34,387 nt of DNA from Candidatus Schekmanbacteria bacterium (GTDB taxonomy: Bacteria > CSSED10-310 > JACPHN01), in assembly GCA_016188575.1 (NCBI GenBank), contig JACPHN010000100.1:1-34387 (forward strand), read 5' to 3'. The position numbers were made by a program, and so were the translations under genes. Under the pieces are notes generated by a model that saw only the letters and a program-made list of their open reading frames with translations, was not told the origin of the DNA and did not search any database. This document shows, piece by piece, positions 8,103 to 15,446 of this stretch; position 1 is the stretch's first letter, and each line of letters starts with the position of its first letter.

Positions 8103-8139
8103 TGTCCGAGCTCGCTACATGGTGTCCGAATTTTGGACA
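8103..8139 (+). promoter_or_regulatory. Candidate enhancer (UAS) for sigma-54 activator
   Basis: TGTCCGA occurs at 8103-8109 and again at 8123-8129, exactly 20 bp apart (two helical turns). The second copy forms a dyad with GGACA (8135-8139): TGTCC-N7-GGACA. The site lies about 85-120 bp upstream of the -24 element, the usual place for an NtrC-family activator to bind. Binding by the regulator encoded at 10684-12060 is an inference. Confidence 0.5.
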
Positions 8140-8218
8140 ACGACAATCGAGGCCCCAACTTACTTCGCTGCGGGACCGCATGGCGCCGCACTTCCCCCAT
8201 CGCAGCGCCGACAATTGT

Positions 8219-8236
8219 TTGGCACCAATTTTGCAA
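8219..8236 (+). promoter_or_regulatory. Sigma-54 (-24/-12) promoter
   Basis: The sequence TTGGCACCAATTTTGCAA matches the consensus TGGCAC-N5-TTGCA with the invariant GG (8221-8222) and GC (8233-8234) at the required 12-bp offset. Transcription would start near 8246, giving a leader of about 90 nt before the ATG at 8338. It is the only -24/-12 match I found in a gene-upstream position in this window. Confidence 0.8.
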
Positions 8237-8337
8237 GTTCTGGCTCGGTTTGGCCCTCTGGAAGCTGTCTTCCTGAGGGAAGGAAATCGAAGCGGCCCTG
8301 ACCGTGGGGTACGCATGACGCTTCTGGAGGTCGTGAC

Positions 8338-10095
8338 ATGAACCAGTTGGCACCCATGGCGCCATCAAGGGCTGCCGTGCTCGTCCTGCTACTTGCCTGC
8401 ACGTGCGTTTTGCGACCAGTGGCGGCGGAAGAGATTGCGCAGACAGGAACCACAGTCACGGGGAAATCGGGGCTTTTCACGGTTCAATCCGCGGAAGGTC
8501 TTGGCCGTGGCGGTTTCAGTGTCGGTCTGTGGCTGGACGCGTATGATCGCGAGCCCGGCGAAATCGATCTCAAGACCGGCGCTCTGAGCGTGGCCTTTGC
8601 TCCCCTTCCCGACCTCGAGCTCAGTGTCGAGCTCCCTTACTTCCAGATCGAGGCCGACGGCACCGCCGCGGAACCGGCTAGCTGGGGCGGATTTTACGCG
8701 GACCGGAAGCTCACCCGGCGAGGCGCAGGTGATGTGTTCATGGGTGCGCGCTACGCCTTCCTCAGTCAACACCGCGGCGCCCCCCTCGGGGTCGGGCTAG
8801 GCGGCGACGTCAAGCTCCCCACGGCCGACGAGGAGAAGGGGCTGGGAACGGGCAGAACCGACTACGGCTTGACGGTGCTCGTCAGCAAGCAGGCGGGACC
8901 AGTCGGAATGCACTTCAACGCTGGCTACCTCATCACGGGCGACATGGACGGAGCGGACATCCCAGACGAGCTTCGCTACGGAGTGGGGATCGCGATTCCC
9001 GCTACAAAGCCGTTGCGGGGCATTTTCGAGCTCACCGGGGTGGGCTTTGAGGCGGGCGACGCGGCCCCCGACGATCCGTTGGACGCGACGCTGGGTCTGG
9101 AGTGGCAGCACAAAGGATTCGGCATCGGTGCCGGCGTGCGCCGGAACGTGCTGATTTCGGGCCACGGCACCGATGCGTGGGGTGGCGTCGCCTTCGTTTC
9201 CTACTGCCGCCCCCGTAACGGCCCGCCCACCGTCGCCCTACGAGCGGACCGCGCCACAGTGCCAGTGGGCGAGCTGGTTAGCTTGACCGCGGCCGCGAGC
9301 GATCCAGACGGCGACTCCCTGACCTATCTCTGGGACAGCTCCCGTGGCCGCGTCACTGGTGAGGGCGCCAACACGACCTGGAGGGCGGAGGACGATGCGT
9401 GGGTCGGCCCGGTGACCTTTACGGTCACGGTGGATGATGGCCACGGTGGCCGCGCCGATGACAGCCTGACGGTGCAGGTTACGCCGAGGCCGAACCGCGC
9501 CCCGCAGGCGCAAGTGACCGTCGCGACCAAGGTGCTCGCTCCGGGGGAGAGGACCGCCGTTCATTGCGCCGGTACCGACCCGGACGGCGACCCTCTGACC
9601 TACGCGTGGCGGCCCGAGGACGGCCAAGTGGAGGGTGAGGGCGAAAACATCACCTGGCATCTCGACGTCGCACGCACGGGCAACATCTCGATCACGTGCA
9701 CGGTTACCGATCCGGCCGGCTTGAGCGGTAGTGGCACGGACAGCACGCTGCTCAGAGTAATCGTCCCGCTTCCCGTGATTCGGTTTCCGGGGGCGCGCCT
9801 GGACAACATCGCGAAGGCGCAGCTCGATGACGTCGCGATTGCGCTCAACCGCCATCTCGACATCCGGCTGCGGCTCATCGGGCACACGGACACGACTGGA
9901 AATGCAAAGGCACAACACGAGCGCGGCATGGCGATGGCGACCGCGGTGCGAGACTACCTGGTCAAGACCCATGGAATCGATTCGGGGCGCATCGAAGTCG
10001 AGAGCAAGGGAGGAGCGGAACCGCTCGCCGACAACAAAACCGCAAGCGGAAGGAGGCAGAATCGGCGCGTGGAAATCATTCAGATGGAGGACTGA
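8338..10095 (+). CDS. OmpA-family protein: barrel, two PKD-like domains, OmpA C-domain
   Basis: This 585-aa envelope protein has a signal peptide (about 1-30, hydrophobic AAVLVLLLACTCVL). A beta-strand-rich region with barrel character follows (about 35-290). Two PKD/cadherin-like modules come next (about 294-381 and 386-478), each with the DPDGDxLTYxW signature. The C-terminal OmpA-type domain (about 480-585) contains LRLIGHTDTTGN and ends NRRVEI. In OmpA domains the Asp of GHTD and an Arg 15 residues later hold the diaminopimelate of peptidoglycan. Here the Asp is present but the Arg position is Met (HERGMAMATAVRDYL), so binding may be weakened. The predicted role is an outer-membrane protein with periplasmic spacers towards the wall. 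GGAGG at 8326-8330 supports the start. It is driven by the sigma-54 promoter at 8219-8236. Confidence 0.85.
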   Translation: MNQLAPMAPSRAAVLVLLLACTCVLRPVAAEEIAQTGTTVTGKSGLFTVQSAEGLGRGGFSVGLWLDAYDREPGEIDLKTGALSVAFAPLPDLELSVELPYFQIEADGTAAEPASWGGFYADRKLTRRGAGDVFMGARYAFLSQHRGAPLGVGLGGDVKLPTADEEKGLGTGRTDYGLTVLVSKQAGPVGMHFNAGYLITGDMDGADIPDELRYGVGIAIPATKPLRGIFELTGVGFEAGDAAPDDPLDATLGLEWQHKGFGIGAGVRRNVLISGHGTDAWGGVAFVSYCRPRNGPPTVALRADRATVPVGELVSLTAAASDPDGDSLTYLWDSSRGRVTGEGANTTWRAEDDAWVGPVTFTVTVDDGHGGRADDSLTVQVTPRPNRAPQAQVTVATKVLAPGERTAVHCAGTDPDGDPLTYAWRPEDGQVEGEGENITWHLDVARTGNISITCTVTDPAGLSGSGTDSTLLRVIVPLPVIRFPGARLDNIAKAQLDDVAIALNRHLDIRLRLIGHTDTTGNAKAQHERGMAMATAVRDYLVKTHGIDSGRIEVESKGGAEPLADNKTASGRRQNRRVEIIQMED

Positions 10096-10103
10096 CGGGC
10101 GTA

Positions 10104-10236
10104 CCCGAAAGCACCGCCTGTTCGCCCGCAAGCTGCGCGGAAAACACATCACGCAGCCCCCACCTCACTCCCCTCGCAAGCCGGGGGAGGGAGGGGGGTG
10201 CTGTCACGTCGACGTCAAGCAGGCGGTCGATTCAGG
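10104..10236 (+). repeat. Palindromic intergenic element, copy A (133 bp)
   Basis: This copy begins CCCGAAAGCACCGCCTG and ends CAGGCGGTCGATTCAGG; the ends are inverted repeats matching at 13 of 17 positions. The centre is a C-rich/G-rich hairpin (CTCACTCCCC, short loop, GGGGGAGGGAG). It shares GCAAGCTGCGCGG near the left end and CGTCGACGTCAA near the right end with copy B. Confidence 0.7.
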
Positions 10237-10249
10237 CGTGGAGATCTCG

Positions 10250-10278
10250 TTGTTATTGGCGACTATCGTGGGTATAGG
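10250..10278 (+). promoter_or_regulatory. Sigma-70-like promoter for 87-aa gene
   Basis: TTGTTA (10250-10255), a 17-bp spacer and TATAGG (10273-10278) lie about 70 bp before the start at 10350. The -35 begins 13 nt after the end of repeat copy A. Confidence 0.4.
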
Positions 10279-10349
10279 CGAGAGTGCGGCGGCCGTCCGC
10301 GCTACGGGTGCTGACCGGGGGCGGACGAGCGCTGAGAGGGAGAACGTGC

Positions 10350-10613
10350 ATGCGATACCGCTACGAAGAGGATAGCCAGGGCGCCATTCGGATTTTCGAC
10401 GAGTGCGGGAAAAGGCTGGCCTATTTCGTTGGTCGCCACGCCAGCGACGTGGTGGCGCGTGTCGCACACGCGCGCCGGGGCGCCGCGCACTCCGGCGACG
10501 AAGATACTGCCATCAGCGACGCGTTGCGCAGCACGCTCTCCTGCCCCCCGGTCGGCGGCGGCGATCAGCAGGACGACGAATACTCGTTCAGCTCACCGTA
10601 CGAGTACTCCTGA
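10350..10613 (+). CDS. Small hypothetical protein
   Basis: This 87-aa protein begins MRYRYEEDSQGAIRIFDECG and ends with an acidic, Ser/Tyr-rich tail (DDEYSFSSPYEYS). There is no signal peptide or membrane segment. The ATG is preceded by GAGAGGGAGA (10334-10342) at good spacing and by a plausible sigma-70 promoter. The N-terminal 35 residues could form a short beta-hairpin fold (IRIFDECGKRLAYFVG). I recognise no family. It sits convergent to the sigma-54 regulator. Small size and lack of homology cues keep confidence moderate. Confidence 0.55.
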   Translation: MRYRYEEDSQGAIRIFDECGKRLAYFVGRHASDVVARVAHARRGAAHSGDEDTAISDALRSTLSCPPVGGGDQQDDEYSFSSPYEYS

Positions 10614-10683
10614 GCCTGCTCGACGGCGCGCACACGCACGGGCTGGGCGGGGGTGCAAGCAGCCGCCTCGACTCGCCGGCCCG

Positions 10684-12060
10684 CTAGCCGGAATTGGAGC
10701 GAGGGCGCAGAGCGATGCCGAGCCGGCTCATCTTGCCGTAGAGCGCGCTGCGCGAGATTTCCAGGCGACGTGATGCGGCCGCGACGTTGCCTCCAAGCTC
10801 AGTGAGTACGGCGGTGATGTGCTGCTTTTCCACCTGCTCGAGGGTAAGCTGGTTGGCCGCTCCGAAGCTTGCCGCCGGCCGACTTGCCCCAGCGCCGAGG
10901 TCGGCGGCCGTGATAAGTCCTTCATGTGCCAGCAGCACCGCTTGCTCGAGCGCGTTGCGCAGCTCACGGACGTTGCCCGGCCAGTCGCACCGTTGCAGCA
11001 CCTCCGCCGCCTCAGCCGCGAGGACGAGGTGCGCGCGCCCCATCTCGGCGCCGATGTGCGCCAGCACCGCCTCAGCGAGTAGCGGAATATCCTCGCGCCG
11101 TTCCCGCAGCGGGGGTAGCTCGATCGGAAACGCATTGATCCGATAGTAGAGGTCGCGCCGGAACAAGTCGGCGCGCACGAGCGCGTCCAGATCGCGGTGC
11201 GTGGCGGCAATCAGTCGGACGTCGACGTGATGATCCTGGAGACCTCCGAGCGCACGAAACCGATTCTCTTCGAGCACCTTTAGCACCTTCGCCTGCACGC
11301 GCACCTCCATGTCCCCGATCTCGTCCAGAAAGATCGTACCCCGATGCCCCACCTCCAGCAGGCCTTTCTTCGTCGTATGCGCATCGGTGAACGCCCCCTT
11401 GCAGTGTCCGAAGAGCTCTGATTCAAGTAATTCGGCGGTCAAGCCGGCGCCGCTCAAGTCGACGAAAGACTCGTCGCGACGCGGTCCGTGGTCATGAATC
11501 CAGCGCGCGAGCACGCCTTTTCCCGTGCCGGTTTCGCCGAGCAGGAGGACCGGCGTCTTGGCGGCAGCAACCACGCGAGCCTGCTCCGCAACGCGGGTAA
11601 TGGCCGGACTGGAGCCGACAAACGGATCAAGCCGCAGGCGCCGCGCCCGGTCAGTAGCGGCCTCGCCTCGGCGCCAACTGCGACGAGCCTCCAGGGCACG
11701 TGCGAGGACGACCTCCAGCGTGGTGGGCTCGACTGGTTTGGTCAGGAAATCCGCGGCCCCATAGTGGAGCGTGGCGACGGCGAGATCGATGGAGCCGTGC
11801 CCGCTCAGGACGACAACCGGAACCTCGGGGTCGATCTCTCGGAACCGCCTGAGCAGTGCCAGGGCGTCCCCATCTGGGAGGAAGTAGTCAAGAACTACGG
11901 CATGCGGCAAGTCGAGGCGAAAGGCCCGCAGCCCGGCGTGGCAACTGTCCGCCTGCACCACGTCGTAGCCATCCGCTTCCAGGTAGAGCGCGAGAGCAGA
12001 GCGAACGCTCTCATCGTCATCAACGATCAAGATTCTATCTCTCTGACCCTTCTGGTTCAT
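10684..12060 (-). CDS. NtrC-family sigma-54-dependent response regulator
   Basis: This 458-aa protein is complete. The receiver domain (about 7-120) has the acidic cluster DDD (14-16), phospho-acceptor Asp58 and Lys108. The AAA+ domain (about 143-375) has Walker A GETGTGKG (175-182), the sigma-54 contact loop as GAFTDA (222-227, a variant of GAFTGA), Walker B GTIFLDE (241-247), VRLIAATHRDL and the arginine region RRDLYYR. The Fis-type HTH (about 424-450) ends the protein. It would hydrolyse ATP to open sigma-54 promoter complexes when phosphorylated. No cognate histidine kinase is in the window. The likely target is the -24/-12 promoter at 8219-8236. ATG 12060 is chosen because the receiver starts at once; the longer frame upstream reads into repeat copy C. 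The ribosome site is weak. Confidence 0.93.
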   Translation of the reverse strand: MNQKGQRDRILIVDDDESVRSALALYLEADGYDVVQADSCHAGLRAFRLDLPHAVVLDYFLPDGDALALLRRFREIDPEVPVVVLSGHGSIDLAVATLHYGAADFLTKPVEPTTLEVVLARALEARRSWRRGEAATDRARRLRLDPFVGSSPAITRVAEQARVVAAAKTPVLLLGETGTGKGVLARWIHDHGPRRDESFVDLSGAGLTAELLESELFGHCKGAFTDAHTTKKGLLEVGHRGTIFLDEIGDMEVRVQAKVLKVLEENRFRALGGLQDHHVDVRLIAATHRDLDALVRADLFRRDLYYRINAFPIELPPLRERREDIPLLAEAVLAHIGAEMGRAHLVLAAEAAEVLQRCDWPGNVRELRNALEQAVLLAHEGLITAADLGAGASRPAASFGAANQLTLEQVEKQHITAVLTELGGNVAAASRRLEISRSALYGKMSRLGIALRPRSNSG

Positions 12061-12110
12061 GACCCGCCACTCTAGACGACTCCGGGCAGAAGCCGCAAGG
12101 GAAGGATTGA

Positions 12111-12248
12111 CCTGAATCCACCGCGACTTCGACGTCGACGCCACAGCGTCCCTTCCTCTCTCTCCCCACTAGCGGCGGGACGTGAGGCGAGGGGTTTTCA
12201 TCATGCGCTTTCTGCGCAACTTCCAGTCAAGGCGGTGGTGGATTCAGG
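12111..12248 (-). repeat. Palindromic intergenic element, copy C (138 bp)
   Basis: Perfect 12-bp terminal inverted repeats, CCTGAATCCACC (12111-12122) and GGTGGATTCAGG (12237-12248), bound the element. It contains CGACGTCGACG inside one end and TGCGCAGAAAGCGCATGATG (minus strand) inside the other, matching copies A and B in the opposite orientation. No clear target-site duplication is visible. Confidence 0.75.
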
Positions 12249-12261
12249 GACGCGCTGGCAG

Positions 12262-12290
12262 TTGACAGGGCCACGTAATCCTGTTACTAT
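12262..12290 (+). promoter_or_regulatory. Sigma-70 promoter of secreted nuclease gene
   Basis: A perfect -35 TTGACA (12262-12267), a 17-bp spacer and -10 TACTAT (12285-12290) would start transcription near 12297, about 128 nt before the ATG at 12425. Confidence 0.75.
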
Positions 12291-12424
12291 GCGGCGCAGC
12301 TTGAAACCCGTCCGCTGGGCGGTTAGGTGATCGGATGACCTGCCCTTCCACAGGTCTCCGGAGGCTGTCCCGCGGGATCGTGGTAGGTGTTCGTAAGGCC
12401 ATTCGTATCCCACAGGAGTGACGT

Positions 12425-14737
12425 ATGCCGACCCGCTGCCGACCGATCCTCCGGACTTTCCAGCTCGCTGCCACCCTTGCTCTGCTCCTCGGCACAATCG
12501 TACCCGCCGCACGTGGGGAACAGTGCGCAGCAGACTTGTTTTTCTCGGAGTACCTCGAGGGATCCAGCCTGAACAAGGCGCTGGAAATCTACAATGGCAC
12601 CGGCGCCGCCGTAAGCTTGGACGGCGTGTACGATGTGCAGATGTGCTTCAACGGCAGCACGTCATGCTCCATTTTCGCTCTGAATGGCACCGTCGCTGAT
12701 GGCGACGTGTTCGTGTTTGCCGCGGCGGATGGCGACCCGGCAATCGCGGCAGCGGCCGATCAGACGACGTCCAGCGGCGTTTTCAACGGCGACGATGCCG
12801 TTTTGTTGCGAAAGAACGGCGCGGTAATCGACGCCATTGGCCAGGTCGGCCTCGACCCCGGCAGCGAGTGGGGAACGGACCTCACCAGCACCAAAGATAA
12901 CACCCTCCGGCGCGCCGGCACCGTCGCCAGCGGCGACACCGACGCCTCCGACGCCTTCGACCCGGCAGCTCAATGGATCGGCTTCGCGAACGACTCGTTC
13001 GATGGCCTCGGCGCCCACAGCCTCAGCGCCTGCGACCCGGGCAATCCTGGCGAGGATGTGGCCGTCTATACGATCCAGGGTACCGGCACCGCGTCTCCGC
13101 TGGCCGGTCAAACCGTCAGCACGACCGGCATCGTCACCGCTATCGAAGCCAAGGGTTTCTACATCCAGGATCCCGCCGGTGACGGCAACGCCGATTCCTC
13201 CGACGGTGTATACGTCTATTCGGGCTCCGCACCGGTAGTCAGCACCGGAGACGAAGTCCGAGTCCAGGCCACGGTTGCCGAGTACAAGGAGCTTACGGAG
13301 CTTACAGGCCCGACCGTGACCATCCTGTCGTCCCGGAACGCGCTCCCTGCGGCCACCGCTCTTCACGCCGCCTTCCCCTCGCCGTTTGGCACCGACGACC
13401 AGCTCGAGACCGTGGAGGGCATGCGCGTCGCCATCGCCTCGGCACTCTCCAACGGCCCGACCAATGGCTACGCCGAAATCCCGGCCGTTATTCCGCCGAA
13501 CGAGCGCGCCTTCCGCGAACCAGGACTCACCTATGACGCCGGAAATGGCATCCCCGTCTATGACGGCAATCCCGAAGTGCTGTTCATCGACACGGACGGA
13601 CTGGGAGGCACGCCGCTCGACCTCAGCGCCAATGTCACCGTCAGCGGCATCGAGGGCATTGTGCAGTTCTCCTACGGCTACTATACGGTGAAGACCACGT
13701 CGATCGCCGGCGTTGGTGAAACCCTGGCGGCGCGGCCCGTCCGCGACCGCAGGAGCCGCGAGCTGACGGTCGGCTCGTTCAACGTGCGCAATCTTTATGA
13801 CGACGTGGACAATGGCAACGGCGAGACCGTGACGGACAGCCAGGCTTATCAAACCAAGCTCGCCAAGCTGTCTCTGGCCATCCGCACGGTCATGAAGGCA
13901 CCCGATGTCGTCGCCTTGCAGGAGCTCGAGAACGCCAACGTGCTACAGGCGCTCGCCGCCAAGATCGCGGCCGATGATCCCGCCATTACCTATACGATCC
14001 AGTATCTGCCGGGCCCCGAGCCGGCCTACGTGAGCACGGGCTATCTGCTCCGTCCAACCGTGTCGGTGACCGATTTCTTCCAGGTGGGCCAGGACGAAAC
14101 CTTCCCGAACCCCACGACGGGCGAGACCGAGATCTTGTTCGACCGCCCGCCGCTCGTGCTCGACGCGTCGGTTTGCGTCGCCGGCGGTGCACCGTTCGAA
14201 GTGCGGGTCATCAACAACCACCTGCGGTCGATGAACGATCTCGAGAGCGCGGCCAAGGGGCCCTACGTGCGCATGAAGCGGCAACTCGAAGCGGAGTACC
14301 TGGCGCGCTACATGCAAGGCCTGCAAAGTGAAGCCGCAGATCGCCGCGTCGTTCTCCTCGGAGATCTGAACGCCTACGAGTTTACCGACGGCTACGTGGA
14401 CGTCGTGGGAACGATCAAGGGCGACCCGGGGCCTGACCTTGCCGGCACGACCGACCTCGTCGAGCCCGATCTCATCAACATGGTCGAGACCCTGGAATCA
14501 GCGGAGCGGTATTCGTACACGCATCAAGGCGTGCCGCAGACGCTGGACCACGTCCTGGTCACGCAGGCCGCCACGGGGTCAGCCGCGGAGCTTGCCTATG
14601 GACGCGCCAACGCCGACTATCCGTGGAAGCTCTACGAGACGGATGCGACCCGGCCGGAGAACACCTCTGACCACGACATGCCGGTGCTTTTCATGACGGC
14701 GTCGGAAGCCGCCACCGGAACAGTGGGCTGCGACTGA
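12425..14737 (+). CDS. Secreted LTD/EEP-domain nuclease (ExeM/NucH-like)
   Basis: This 770-aa exported protein has a signal peptide (cleavage near residue 36, AARGEQC). Next is a lamin-tail (LTD)-type domain (about 37-195), with FFSEYLEGSSLNKALEIYNG at its start. An OB-like domain (about 215-330) has TVSTTGIVTAIEAKGFYIQD. The catalytic endonuclease/exonuclease/phosphatase domain covers about 440-765. Catalytic signatures are SFNVRN (near 450), QELEN (near 500), NNHLRS (near 600), GDLNAYE (near 646), LDHVLV (near 708) and SDHDMPV (near 748), the full metal-dependent EEP set. Related ExeM/NucH proteins degrade extracellular DNA and act in biofilm turnover or nutrient scavenging. No sorting tail is visible, so it is probably secreted or periplasmic. 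AGGAG at 12413-12417 supports the start. It has its own sigma-70 promoter. Confidence 0.9.
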   Translation: MPTRCRPILRTFQLAATLALLLGTIVPAARGEQCAADLFFSEYLEGSSLNKALEIYNGTGAAVSLDGVYDVQMCFNGSTSCSIFALNGTVADGDVFVFAAADGDPAIAAAADQTTSSGVFNGDDAVLLRKNGAVIDAIGQVGLDPGSEWGTDLTSTKDNTLRRAGTVASGDTDASDAFDPAAQWIGFANDSFDGLGAHSLSACDPGNPGEDVAVYTIQGTGTASPLAGQTVSTTGIVTAIEAKGFYIQDPAGDGNADSSDGVYVYSGSAPVVSTGDEVRVQATVAEYKELTELTGPTVTILSSRNALPAATALHAAFPSPFGTDDQLETVEGMRVAIASALSNGPTNGYAEIPAVIPPNERAFREPGLTYDAGNGIPVYDGNPEVLFIDTDGLGGTPLDLSANVTVSGIEGIVQFSYGYYTVKTTSIAGVGETLAARPVRDRRSRELTVGSFNVRNLYDDVDNGNGETVTDSQAYQTKLAKLSLAIRTVMKAPDVVALQELENANVLQALAAKIAADDPAITYTIQYLPGPEPAYVSTGYLLRPTVSVTDFFQVGQDETFPNPTTGETEILFDRPPLVLDASVCVAGGAPFEVRVINNHLRSMNDLESAAKGPYVRMKRQLEAEYLARYMQGLQSEAADRRVVLLGDLNAYEFTDGYVDVVGTIKGDPGPDLAGTTDLVEPDLINMVETLESAERYSYTHQGVPQTLDHVLVTQAATGSAAELAYGRANADYPWKLYETDATRPENTSDHDMPVLFMTASEAATGTVGCD

Positions 14738-14781
14738 CCCCGACGTCCTCGAACATGCCGCGGAAGGCATGCATGCTGCTG

Positions 14782-14800
14782 CCCCCCGCCACGCGGGGGG
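14782..14800 (+). terminator. GC hairpin after the nuclease gene
   Basis: CCCCCCGC and GCGGGGGG flank a 3-nt loop, 45 bp after the nuclease stop codon. There is no T-run, so its efficiency as a terminator is doubtful. Confidence 0.4.
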
Positions 14801-14866
14801 AGGCAGGGCCGGGTTGGGGGCGGAAGCGCAGGTGCAGGCGCTCAGCCGAGCCGCCATCCGCGCTGG

Positions 14867-15003
14867 CCCGAATCCACTGCCGGTGCGACTGCGAGCTGCG
14901 CGGGAAGCGCTTCACGAAGACCCCCCACCTCACTTCCCAGGCTTGCGGGGGAGGAACGGATGGGGCGCTGATGCGTCGACGTCAAACAGGCGGTGGAATC
15001 AGG
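14867..15003 (+). repeat. Palindromic intergenic element, copy B (137 bp)
   Basis: It begins CCCGAATCCACTGCCGG and ends CAGGCGGTGGAATCAGG, imperfect inverted repeats. Interior blocks GAGCTGCGCGGGAAGCGC and CGTCGACGTCAAACAGG match copies A, C and D. The last 22 bp overlap the 3' end of the GNAT gene, supplying its final codons (LIPPPV) and stop. Confidence 0.7.
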
Positions 15004-15446
15004 CCGACCCCAAGCCTGGCATTTCTGGCCAGCACAAAGGCCTGGGGATGCCGCTCCAGGCCGAGGCACTCGTAATAAGCGACGGCGCCTGGAGCCGACA
15101 GCAGAATGAGCTTGCACCGCGGCCCGAGCTCTTTCCGCGTCCGCGACAGGAGCTCCGTGCCCATGCCGCGCCTCTGGTAGGCGCGATCAACGGCAAGGTC
15201 TGACAAGTAGCAGCAGTAGCAGAAATCGGTGACTGACCGGGCGATGCCGACAAGCAGCACGCCGTCCCAAGCGGTCACCGTCAGGTTGCTGTTTTCGATC
15301 ATGCCGCGGATGCACTCCTGATCGTCTACCGGTCGCCGCTCGGCCAGCCCCGAGCGCCGCAGGATGCCGGCAAACTCTTCGGGATCGACCGGCGCGTTCA
15401 CCCGGTACCCGACGTTTATTTCCGCCACATCTGACCTCACTCCCAT
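14982..15446 (-). CDS. GNAT-family N-acetyltransferase
   Basis: This 154-aa protein fits the GNAT fold. The N-terminal helices include EFAGILRRSG. The strand VTAWDGVLLVGIARSVTD leads to the acetyl-CoA core LSDLAVDRAYQRRGMGTELL, where RRGMGT is the Q/R-x-x-G-x-G/A pyrophosphate loop. LILLSAPGAVAYYECLGLER is the usual motif B, with AVAYYE-x-LG. The substrate is unknown. Its start overlaps the 3' end of the giant membrane protein gene by 10 bp, so the two are co-transcribed. A GTG at 15428 preceded by GGAGTGAGG is an alternative start. The C-terminus runs into repeat copy B, suggesting insertion of the repeat altered the last residues. Confidence 0.85.
   Translation of the reverse strand: MGVRSDVAEINVGYRVNAPVDPEEFAGILRRSGLAERRPVDDQECIRGMIENSNLTVTAWDGVLLVGIARSVTDFCYCCYLSDLAVDRAYQRRGMGTELLSRTRKELGPRCKLILLSAPGAVAYYECLGLERHPQAFVLARNARLGVGLIPPPV

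Larger units (their letters stand above)
7889..8337. other. Regulatory region between divergent genes
   Basis: This 449-bp gap holds a DUF559-like remnant (7943-8041, minus), two TGTCCGA repeats with a dyad (8103-8139), and a -24/-12 promoter (8219-8236) for the OmpA-type gene. A short stretch at 8179-8196 resembles part of the dispersed repeat (GCGCCGCACTTCCC) found at 23901 onwards. No promoter for the minus-strand pair was identified. Confidence 0.6.
12061..12424. other. Divergent region: repeat, sigma-70 promoter, structured leader
   Basis: This 364-bp gap between the regulator and the nuclease contains repeat copy C (12111-12248), a strong sigma-70 promoter (12262-12290) and a leader of about 130 nt that can fold (for example ACAG-GT-CTCCGGAG-G-CTGT near 12350-12370 and TCCCGCGGGA just after). 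No known riboswitch core was recognised in the leader. Confidence 0.6.

Noticed and set aside
8314-8340. Eight-codon upstream frame (MTLLEVVT) overlapping the OmpA-type gene start as ATGA
   Set aside because: It contains the ribosome site of the main gene and has no good site of its own; most likely chance.
10158-10200. C-tract/G-tract resembling a quadruplex or CRISPR-like repeat
   Set aside because: It is the central hairpin of the dispersed element; there are no regularly spaced direct repeats or spacers.
12291-12424. Possible known riboswitch (cobalamin or cyclic di-GMP) in the nuclease leader
   Set aside because: The conserved core sequences of these classes were not found.
12662-13852. 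396-codon minus-strand open frame
   Set aside because: It is antisense to the nuclease gene, which has a signal peptide and full catalytic motif set.
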